This document shows positions 11,101 through 23,100 of a DNA stretch of 28,128 bases, piece after piece. Position 1 is the stretch's first letter, and every line of letters begins with the position of its first letter. The stretch comes from Didymodactylos carnosus (lineage: Eukaryota > Rotifera > Eurotatoria > Philodinida > Philodinidae), in the NCBI GenBank assembly GCA_905250885.1, contig CAJNOQ010001834.1:1-28128 (forward strand), written 5' to 3'. The notes beneath the pieces were generated by a model, which saw only the letters and a list, made by a program, of their open reading frames with translations, was not told where the DNA came from and did not search any database. Made by a program: the position numbers and the translations under genes.

Positions 11101-14100
11101 GTGGTACAATCACTTTCGGTGGCCTTCTCTCTTCCGTTGGTTCACCCTCACCACTTGAAATCGGTTTTAGCTCCAAATTTCGAAATCTATCAGGACTTAC
11201 AAATGGTTGATTATCTACCCCAGGTATGATTTCTAGTCGTCGTGGACCATAATTTTCTAAATTCTGAAATTTTTCTGGTGGTATACGGTATCTTTGATCA
11301 ACATTCATTGCAGGCACAACACTTAATGTACACACTGATTCATCTTCACCAGCCGGATTTTTTGCTACTACGACATATTCACCAATATCACCTTCTCGAA
11401 CATCGGCTATTTGTAATATAACTTGCTTCGTTTTCAAATCATACCGTGTACGTAAACGATTTGATGCGTTCATTGGTAAACCATTTTTAAACCATACAAA
11501 CTATTAAACAGCAGTACCTTTGTGAAAAATTCAATTTTTTTCCATAGAGATACTTACGTTCGGTTGCGGTTTACCAGTAATCGTTGCTTGTAGCAATGCT
11601 GGTTCGCCTTCATTTAATTGTATACTTTGCAATGGTACAACTACTTTTGGTGGTTGCATGTTTTCAATTTCATCTTGTGTTGGGGGTAGAGCTTTCAATT
11701 CTAATTGAGAAAATTTATCAGGCTGTATGAATGGTGTTGAGTCAACTCCCGATACGACCGCTTCGGACAGTGGTTGATAAGGTTGTTGAAATGCTTGAAA
11801 TTTTTCCGGTGCTACAAACGGCCGATCATCTAACCAATGCCCGACGGACACATCACATGTACAGCTTGTCTGATCTCGTCCTGCAGGATTTTCAGCAAGT
11901 ACTGTATAACTGCCCATATCATGCGGAAGTGACGATGTGATGGTAAAATATAATGTTTGTGTAGGGATATCATAATGAGACTGATAACGATTCGAGTGCA
12001 TTAATGGTTTATTATCTTTAAACCAAGAAAACTAAAAAACAACACTTGCATGTTTACTGACATTATAAGTTGACACTTTGCTTTACCTTCGGCCTTGGTT
12101 TTCCTGTAATCGTCGTACTCAACAGTACGGGTTCTCCTTCGTTCAACTGAACATTTTGCAGCGGAACAATTACTTTTGGTGGTTGCATATCTTCGATTTC
12201 TTCTTGAGTTGGTGGTGGTGCTTTAATTTCTAATTGGTAAAATTTATCAGGCTGAATGAATGCGGTCGAATCCACACCAGAATAAATGGGTTTCAATGAT
12301 GCTTGCTGTGGTTGATCAAACATTCGAAATTTCTCTGGGGCTACAAACGGTCGATCATCTAGCCAATGACCAACGGACACTTCACATGTGCTGCTTGTCT
12401 GATCTCGTCCTGCGGGATTTTCAGCGACCACTGTATAGTTTCCGACGTCATGCGGTAGTACATGAGCGATATTGAAATAGAGCGTTTGAGTTGGTATATC
12501 ATAGTGTGTTTTGTATCTGTTCGAATGCATCAACGGTTGACCGTTTTTATACAAAGAAAACTTAAATTAAAGAAAAATGAGTGATTAAATGAGTATTAAT
12601 CTTTGCACGTCCAAGTCCTACCTTTGGTCTTGGTATGCCGGTTATTCTTGTACTGAACAATGCTGGTTCATTTTCATGTAATACGACATTATTCAAGGGT
12701 ATAATAACCCGTGGTGCTTCCATTTCTTCATTGAGTTCTTCTTCTTGTATATTTGGTTGAATTTCTAAATGTCGAAGTTTGTCGGGACTAACATAAGCGG
12801 TTGTATCAATACCAGATGTAGTAAAAACTGGTCGCAAAATAGGAGTATCAAACTGTTTGAATTTGTCTGTAGGCACATATGATCGCTCATCAATGTGGGG
12901 AACCGCGCTAATATTTAAAGAGGCTGATGTTTCATCTGAGCCAGCAGGGTTCTCGGCGAAAACTTTGTAGACTCCACTGTCATCTGGGCGCGTGTCAGCA
13001 ATTTGTAAAACAATTGTACTTGAAGCAATATCAAAATGAGTACGAAATCGATTTGCTTCTGTCAGTGGACGATCGTTTTTAAACCATGAAAATTTTGGTT
13101 GCGGACGGCCTTCAATTGTGGCAGTGAATACGCACGGTTGTCCTTCGACATTATTCACCGGTTTCAATGGTATAATCACTTTTGGTGCAACCATTTCTTC
13201 ATCCGGTACTATCATTGCTGATGATGCTGGATGTATTTCTAAATGACTGAGTCGGTTGAGATCAACGTATGGTGTTTGATCAACACCCGCTGAAACAATT
13301 TGGGATGATTGTACTGGTCGTTCAAATTGATCAAATCGTTCTAATGGCACGAAAGATTTCTGATCGATCATCGGCTGTGGCTTAACATCAAGACGAGCTG
13401 AAGTTTCAACACTTCCCGCAGGATTTTCAGCCACAACTGAAAATGTCGCCGAATCATCCGGTCTTGCTCCGGATACTTGAAGAATTATTGTCTCATTTAT
13501 CAAGTCATAGTGAGGAACAAATCGTGATCCCTCAACCAATGGTTGACCATTTTTAAGAAATACAAACTAAACAAAAGAAAACGTAGTATTTGACGTTCTA
13601 AGCTGCTAGGTTGTACGGCGCTCACGTTTGGTCTCGGTCGTCCTGTTATTTTCGCTGATAATACACAGACATCACCTTCATTGATACTTGTATCGCGAAG
13701 AGGTACGACAACTTTTGGTGCTTCAAAATTTTCTATTTCGCCTTGTTCGTAGGGGCCCAGAGGCTTGATCTCTAACAGACGAATTTTATCGATATTACCA
13801 ATTAGTGGCGTTTCATCGACACCCGATTGAACATATGGTCGTTGAAGGTACGGTGTTTCAAATGCGGCAAACTTCTCGGGCGCAACAAATGCTAAAATGT
13901 AGATTAAAAATAATTAGTAGAATGCTGATGGACAATGAGCCTCTTACCATTCGTATCAATAGCTGGTCCAAAGAATACTGTAACAGCTGCATTTGTTTGA
14001 TCGTATCCAGACGGATTTCTTGCTACGCAAACATAATCACCGCTATCGTCTGGTCTTGCACCATTAATCTGAAGAAAGACAGTCTTGCTGGGTATATCGT

Positions 14101-17100
14101 AATGCGTCCAAAAACGGGTTGATTCAACCAGTGGTTGACCCTCTTTGAACCAGAAGAACTAAATAGAATATCATATTGATATTTTAATCAACAAATATAG
14201 AAATATGTCACTACCATTGGTTGTGGAGAGCCTTCAATTCTCGACATGAGCAGAATTGTTTGACCTTCATTACACTTGACAGGTTGTAATGGTGTTATCA
14301 CTCTTGGTGCCATGGCGGGTTGTTGATCTTCTTGTTGTGTTTGTTGAATTGGACGTAATTCTAATTTTTTAAATACATCCGGATGAACAAAACTACTTTC
14401 ATCTACACCAGGTATAATAACGGATCGTAGTTCGGGTGTTGTTTCAAGTGTTCGAAACGCTTCAGCCGGTACAAATGCTGTATTGTCGATTGATGTGTCT
14501 CCTCGTACAACGACAGGAGCAGTAGTTTGTACACGTCCAAATGGATTCTCTGCAATCACAGTATAGGTGCCTGTAAAAAAATTAAAAAATGCTCATTATT
14601 TCAAATTATTGTCAAGATTCAATTTACCAGAATCATTTGGGCGTATGTCACTGATATCAAGAACCAATGTTTGAGTTGGTATGTCGTATTGAGTCTTAAA
14701 ACGATTTGATTCCATTAACGGATAATTATTACGCAACCACGTGAACTGAAATACACAAAATAAGAAAAAAATCAATTAGAACATGAGCGATACTTGAAAA
14801 AATGCTCAGTTTTCTTTCATATTAGCAGTTTCTCCTTCAGTTCTACTTAGATTGTCAAATACAAGACATCAGGCTAATGTATTTATTAGTCTTACTTTTG
14901 GTACTGGTTTTCCTATAATTTTTGTCGTCAAAATGACTTGTTGTCCCTCTTGAGCCACAGCCGGTCTCAGTGGTATAACAACTTCAAGTGGACGCATTTC
15001 TTCAGTAGTGTCCATTTCGGCTAATATTGGTTTTGTTTCCAATAGTCTAAATATTTCTGAACTAACAAAAGGTGTTGCATCGACTCCCGACTGTAAATCG
15101 CTTGGACGCTTTGGTTTGAATTCAAGTGTGGAAAATTTATCATAAGGTACGTAGGGCGTTTGATCAATGGATGATACTGGTACAACTTTTAATTCCGTTT
15201 TTGTTCTATCAACTCCAGCTGGATTTTCGGCGATGAGCGTATACAAACCTTGATCACTGGTACGCGTGTCTAATATTTGTAGAAAACATCGTTTTGTTAA
15301 CATATCGTAGTGAGATGTGACACGATTCGAAGCCATGATTGGCTGAGTATTACAATACCATGTAAATGTTGGTAACGGATAACCTTCGACTTGTGCCATA
15401 AAAACAACGGTTTCACCTTCGGGTATGATAACAGGTTTTAATGGCACTGTCACTTTTGGAGCTGTTACAGGTAGTACGATTTCAGTAGATGTATCTTGTC
15501 GTACGGGCATATCAAAATTACGAAATAGTTCTTGATTGAAAAATGACGTTTGGTCAACACCAGCATCAAGAGGCATCAAAGGAGCATTGATTGATCGTTC
15601 GAGATTTTGAAATGCTGTTTGTGGTACAAAGGATCGTTGATCGATCAGTGGTGCGATGTTTACATTTAATTCAGCCGATGTTTGATCGGAACCAGCTGGA
15701 TTATCAGCAACTAATTTGTACACACCAATATCATCCGGGCGTGTATCTGCAATCGTCAGACAAATTGTTTTCGATGGTATATCGAAATACGTGCGAAATC
15801 GATTTGCTTCGGTTAACGGAACATCATTTTTAAACCAAGTAAATCGTGGCTGAGGCTTGCCCTCGACTTTAGCTAAAAACATCGCTGGTTGTCCTTCATT
15901 TGTTTGAATATGCTGAAGTTCTGAAATAAATCTCGGTTGTACCAACTCTTCTTGAATATCTTCATTCGGGGCGAACGTTGGTTTTAATTCTAATTGACGA
16001 ATTTTGTCTAAATCGACGAGTGCGCTTGTGTCAACACCTGACTGTGTATCATACGGTCTCATGGTACTCTGTTCCAAATAACGAAATTTATCTGGTGAGA
16101 CAAATGCTTGATCACGGATGGATGGCAGTGAATTGATAAATAATTCAGCAGAAGTTTCAACAGAGCCAGCTGGATTATCCGCACGTACAGTGTATGTTCC
16201 ATTGTCACTTGGACGAGCATCAGTTATTTGAAATAATATTAATTTTGATGGAATATCGTAATGTGTGGTGAAACGATTTGAAGCCATTAATGGCTGCATA
16301 TTTTTGTACCAAGTAAACTAGAATAATTCAATCATTTATACCTTCATAGATAAAATTTGCTTAGTCTACTCACATTTGGCATTGGTGTTCCATTTATTTT
16401 TGCCGAAAGTACAACTTGATCACCTTCTTGAACATTCAAAGGTTGTAATGGAATGAGAACTTGTGGTGCATCGAGGTTTTCTGTAACATCATATGGTAAG
16501 GCTGATGTTGGTCGAACCTCTAATAAACGAAATTTGTCTAAATTAACTAATGGTGATTCATCGACACCAGCAGTAATGGGTTCCCGATTTTTATTTGGTT
16601 GATATTGATCAAACACAGTAAAACGATCTGGTAGAACAAACGATGTATCATCAACACCTGGCTGTATTTGATTTCTCGAACTTGGTTGTTGTTCAAATGA
16701 TTGAAAAGCATTCAATGGTACAAATGATGTTTGATCAACGTTGGGTTGTTGTATTATTTGGACATGAGCTGATGAGTGTTCCAACTACAATGAACAACAT
16801 CAGAACATCTACAAGGAAACAACCGAACTAAAAGTCTTACATATGGGCCACTAGAAGCCAAAATCGTGTAAACTCCAGAGTCATCAGCGCGAACATCAGT
16901 TATGCGTAATGTTACTGTTTTACTTGGGAAGTCATAATTTGTCACGAATCTGTTTGATTCTACCAGTGGTGCATTGTTTTTTAACCACGTGAACTAAAAT
17001 AAGTAAATAGTATACAGGTTAAAAGTGGTTTACTTAGATTAATGGTAGCTTACCGTTGGTACAGGCACACCTTCGATTTTAGCTGCCAATGTAACATTTG

Positions 17101-20100
17101 TATTTTCTGATGTTTGAATATTTTGCAACGGTACAATGATACGTGGTGCAATTTGTATGCGATCAGTCGAATCGTCGATATTTGTCATATCACGAAGTGG
17201 TTTTGTCTCAAATGATTGAAATGCATCCGGATTGACAAATGCTGTTGAATCCACTCCAATTTCATTCAATGATTGTTGCGTTGGGGGTTGTTTACTTTTT
17301 GCTTCAATTTTAGCAAATGCTTCTGCCGGTACGAAACAGGTTTCATCAATTTGTGGGACAGAACCAACGTATAAATTGGCCATAGTTTTCACCTCACCAG
17401 CTGGATTATGAGCAATCAAAGTGTATACTGCGGCATCATCCGGACGAGCGGCTTCAAAACGGATCCATGCTGCTTTTGAGGATATATCATAATTTGTGAT
17501 AACACGATTCGAAGCCATAATTGGAACACCATTCTTCAGCCAGGTGATCTAGTGAGATTATAATCAAGAATTGTGTTACCTCTGGAGCATCAGGATACTT
17601 ACCGTTGGTGCTGGATAGCCATCCACCATCGCCACCATAGCAACGGATTTTCCTTCACTTGTCTGGCTGTTTCTTAATGGTTGTAATAACCGCGGTGCCT
17701 GAACTATTTCCGGTTCATCATGAGCGACTGAAAGTGACTTTGGAGCTTCGAAGGAAGCAAATAAGTTGGGATTAACGTAAGATACTGTATCAATTGATGG
17801 TGAGTTATCAATCACTTTGGGCTGTGGTTTTGCTTCCAAATATCGAAATGCATTTGGATTCACATAGTACGACTCGTCAATGTTGGGTCCCTCGGGAATC
17901 TTTTGAACAGGCGTTGGGCGATCAAGGTATCTGAAAGCAGCTTGGGGTACGATCGGACGAGTGTCGATAGATGGTCCATCGTCCCTTCTAGGCATTTCGG
18001 TTGGTCGTTCCAAATATCGAAATACATCGGGATTCACCATTGGACGTGTATCAATCGTTACACCGTCATCTTTCTTTGGCAGCTCAGTAGGTCGTTCTAA
18101 ATATTTTATACACAAACTTCAGTTTCCATCTTAATACATTTACTTTATATTATCTTTTAAGGCTAGTTACGCACAATTTCATTAATTAATGTCCGTGAGT
18201 AAAAAGAGTTGTGCTTACCTAAGTATCGGAAGACGTCTGGATTAACCATTGGCGTCTCATCTATGTTTGGAGTATTATCTTGTTTTTTTGGAATTGGCTG
18301 TCGTTCCAAATATTTAAATGCATCGAGATTAATGAGAGGTGTTTCGTCTACAAGCGCACCAGTATCCTCTGGTACTTTCTTTTCTGGTTTACGTTCTAAA
18401 ATGCAAAAAAACAAACTTGTTGCAGTATGCGAAAATATGTATACCGATTCACTCACCTAGGTATTTAAAAGCATCTGGGTTTACAATAAACGAATCATCA
18501 ACCGTTCGTTCATCTTCATCAGGCTTCTTTCGCATGGGTTTTCGTTCTAAACAAATGTCAGCAATGATGTCTTTAAAAATGATTTGAATAAAAAGATTTT
18601 TAAAAAAGTAGCTGTTGTTGAATAAAAGTGTAAAAATGAATTATGACAATGCAATTGTGAGGAAAAAGTGGCTTGTGTTTAACGATCATCTCTTTCGTAT
18701 AATATAGAGTGTCAAAAATGACTTATATCTGTTCTAAATAAGTGCAGTGCACATAAATAGATCGTTAATGTGTTTTGTGCAGTGCACTGAAACTCTCCCA
18801 CATAAACACTCTTTACCAGATCTAACCACAACATGCTGTACGAAGCATTTACCTAAATATTTAAATGCATCAGGTGCCACGATCGGTGTTTCATCAATTA
18901 ATGGTCGGTCATCATCTTCTTTTTTCGGTTTGGCACGCTTCGCTTCCAAATATCTGAATGCATCAGGTGGCACGATAGGTGTTTCATCAATTAACGGTTG
19001 GTTATCATCTTCTTTTTTTGGTTTGGCATGTTTCGCTTCCAAATATTTAAATGCGTCCAAATCGACGATCGGACGATCATCAATTGTTAAATTGTCATCT
19101 TGTTCTTTCTGTTTTGTTAGTTGAGCTTTTTTCTCCAAATAACGAAACGCATCAGGATTTACAAACGGCTGGCTGGAATAAAAAATAAAAATGGAAATTT
19201 TTCTTAGTAGAATAAAATGAAATTGTTTACCTCTCAATACCAGGTCCAAATTGATTTTCCTTTGGTTTTTGCTGTTGTAAATATCGAAACGCATCTGGTT
19301 CAACATACGATGTTTGATCGACTTTTGACGCAGGACGCACTTGTAACGTCGCTGTACTTTTGTCTGAACCAAATGGGTTGTCGGCTACACACGTATAATA
19401 CCCAGCATCATCATTTGCCACATCAGTAATACGAAGAACGGCTGTTCGAGAGGCCTGTTCAAAGTACGTTGAAAAACGAGGACCAGCCATCAGTGGTTTA
19501 TTGTTTTTTAACCAAGCAATCTAGGAAAAACAAGTGAATGTGTTCAGCTACAGTCAAAGTTGCTATTGCTTTTGTTTCTTTACTTTTGGTTTTGGAAAGC
19601 CATCAACCTGACACGTAAACTGAGCTATGCCACCCTCAGGAGTGATCGATGACGTAGGTGTTCTGATAATTTTTGCTGGTTTTTGACTATTAGTATCATT
19701 TTCATTTTTTGGTGCTTTTGATATACTTAGACGAGGCTTAGCTTCGATATATTTGAACGCGTCAGGAGCTACATACGAAGTATTATCGATGGATGGTGAT
19801 TCAATAACATCTATACGTGCACTTGCTTGCGTGTAACCATGTGGATTCTTAGCAAGCTGAAATTATTAGACTGATTAACATAAAGCAATCCTGAATAATG
19901 CTGTGAGTACGTACCACCGTGTATGTACCACTGTCTTCTGGTCTTGACGTAGTTATTCGAACAGTTGCATTTCCACTCGCAGCATCGTAGCTCACCTTAT
20001 GCCGTTGCGATAAAGGTAAAGGCACGTTGTTTTTAAACCACATTAGCTATAATTAGAAAATATTTTGAAGAATCTAGTTGAAAAATATAAGACAGACCTC

Positions 20101-23100
20101 TGGCTTCGGGAATCCATTGATTTGACAATTTAACTGAATTACGTCACCTTCTTTCACTTGAATACTCGTTAATGGACGACCCACTGTTGGCGCAGTTGGT
20201 TCCCGATGTTGACTAATACGTTGTGTCTGAACAAATGTTTGTCAAATAATCTCTTGGAAATAAGTACAAAATTGAGTTTGACTTACAGGTTCGAATACTT
20301 CATCGTCACTTGTACCATACGAGGGCAGACTTCCGCCAACGGATCTGAATTTTTGTGGCCGTAGTTTTTGCTTTTCCGCAAGTTCTTCAACTAACGCTTT
20401 TCGCTTGGAATCATCATCTTTTTTCTTTTGCATTGCGAGAAACTTCGCTAAAAAAGTGAAGAAAAGTGCTTTGATGAAAACAATAATGGCATTGCCTTTA
20501 ATCTCTGCAATTACTAACAAGCTGGTATTAATCGTGCCGATGTCGAATCTTGACCATGCGAGTTTGTTATTCTAACAGTATAAGTTCCTTGATCTTCCAA
20601 TAATGTCATCTTAATGACCAATTTACATGTACCTGATTGTTCATCAATATATGAGTACATCCTAAAAATGGAACATGAAACCATCACATCGTGGCCATTA
20701 CTGCACGTTGAAATGAGAAGACTGCTCATGGCTTTATCTTTTTTCAAGCTGAGATTAATGTTTGTACCGAATAGATTCTATAATTACACATGAAATATTA
20801 TTCTCCCCTAGGCGACCGAACTTAGGGCAATTCTATAAGGATCTTATAGAAAGGAGGGAGGCGGATAAGATTATTTTGCATCCCCCATTATTTCTGAAAA
20901 AGAATCATATATTCGGAATCAGCATGAAATTCTGAGCAAACTGATGTATTTGATTCACTCGAGAATCGACTTTCGATTTTTTCGAAAATTTTTTGCCCCT
21001 AAGACCCCCTTGGAATATCGAAAAATTTGTTTTGTCCGAATTTTTTGAAACACACATTGTCCGATGCAGAATTTAATGCTGATTACAAATATGCAAAGGT
21101 CAAACATCTGAAAAAAATACTCTTGACCAAGAAAATTGAGTTTTACTTATAAATGATGTTGGTGACCTAATTGAATTAATATCGTACTAGCCCACTGGTC
21201 CATGGTTTGGAAACCTCATAAATAAGCTAAATATAATCAGGAACATGTGGAATTTCAGAATATGTTGTTTAAAAGGTTCCAAAGGCTTTTCATTCCTAGT
21301 CGAAAAAGCTTGAAATCTTTGTATTACATTTCGTAATCTTTCTGCGACGACCGAATGAAAATGGATGCCAATGCGAAACTTTCAAAGAAAATAGAGCTTT
21401 CAATCAATGCTCTATCGAATGAGGACACTTTGAACGAAAACAAAAATACGCTTTTTTCAAAAATTCGGTTTTTGAGCAAAAGGTTTTCTAGAAAACCTTT
21501 GAAACTTTTTTAAATATACACTTCGATAAAGCATCAAATTCTGAGTAAAATGATGTGTCACTCAGGCAATGTACGTAAATCGAGAAATCAAAACTCGAAA
21601 ATTAAAAGTTTCTGCTAGATTTTTTCTCCAGTAGAATCTCGAACGCTGCAGTTCTTTTATCAAGCGGCTCAAAAATTTGAGTGACACATCAGTTTTACTC
21701 AGAATTTGATGCTCGAACTGCATATTTAAAAGAGTTTCAAAGGTTTTCTCAGAAAGGCTCAAAGATTCTTTAGATTATACAATTGGTATAAAAGAATTCA
21801 CAAAATAAGTTAACATACGAACTTTTATTTACATTAATTAAAGCGTCTGACTATATGCAAACTGAATAAGTAACCCTGCATCATATGGGATCCTACGAAA
21901 CACAGGAAATCGTTTTAGGATCGCATGAAATCCTATGTAATCTTATCATAAGAACTCGTGTGATTTCTATTAGGATAGCCTGATACTTCTTATAGATTCT
22001 ATCATCTGAATCCTACATTAGCTTACTCTAGGAAATCTGTAAAATGCTGCAAATTTCTATATAGGATTACTTAGGATGTTGTCTTATATTTTACTAACCC
22101 CCTCCATAATAGAAGGCCAGTCTGGAGCGAAAATGTTTGAAAAACGCCCGATCGTAGGGCAGTTTTTTCTATAATAGAAGGCATTCTATTCTGGGGAGAG
22201 GGAAGTTAGTAACAACTCATTAAATGTGTTCTTCAACAATACATCTGTTTCGATCAATCAAGCAACTCGTTTCTTTGACCACTGGTTATTGGATGATGAG
22301 TCATGCACGTAACTGTACAGGAAGTTCTTTTGTGACTGCTTCTACTGCTTTATTAGGGCAAATATGAATGCATATTAGTAGTTGTCGAGCTGCTCTATCT
22401 TCTACGACTTAGAGAAGCTGAATTGAATACCACCTTTATAGAGAAAAAAGGATCGCAAGTGGTGTATTTTGCTAAACCAGTTCGAAAAACCGGAATTTAT
22501 GCAAAAAAAGCGAGATGCCGTGCTCTGTAATTGTGAGCAAAGATTTTCGAATTTGATTCTTTTTCTATAGTCATGATAGATGTGGAGACGTAAATCCAGT
22601 CTACAAGCAGTAGACAATGAGGGCGAGTCTTTAGACTGCCCACTTGGGACTAAGATCTTATTCTACAAAAAGAAAATAAATGGAAATAAAATAATTTTAT
22701 TCATGTATGAAGCAGTTGACTTAAAAACTTATATAAGAATTCTGTAAATTCGAACACGACTCATTACGATTCTTATATGAATCTTTTCGGAATCTTACCA
22801 GATTCTTATATAAGATTCTTATCAACATTTTACGCATTTCCATCGACTGCCTTATTAAGAAATTCATAAGATTCCTATAAGATTCCTATAGGGATCCTAT
22901 ATAAGATTTGATCTCTAGGGTCAGACGCAATCAAGTAAGCTGAAAGAAAACACGTAATAAATATATGCAGACAGTTAGATGAAGAATCCCTTGTTACAGT
23001 CAAAGTTTTGGTCATAATAACAGCAGAACACCGATGATTAAAAACAGTTCGAATATTGCTATCTAGCATAACTTCGTGTAATCGACTCTTGTGGTACCGT

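Noticed and set aside
13805-14122. A 105-codon plus-strand open frame
   Set aside because: It is antisense to two real exons (14158-13948 and 13891-13626) that encode an Ig-linker module in phase with the rest of the gene.
18718-18790. Two GTGCAGTGCAC words in a 306-bp intron, suggestive of a structured element
   Set aside because: They are two short, near-palindromic direct copies only, with no longer pairing or known element. Chance is possible.
18747-19124. A 125-codon plus-strand open frame with an apparent repeat
   Set aside because: Its repeats are the antisense shadow of the minus-strand motif array.
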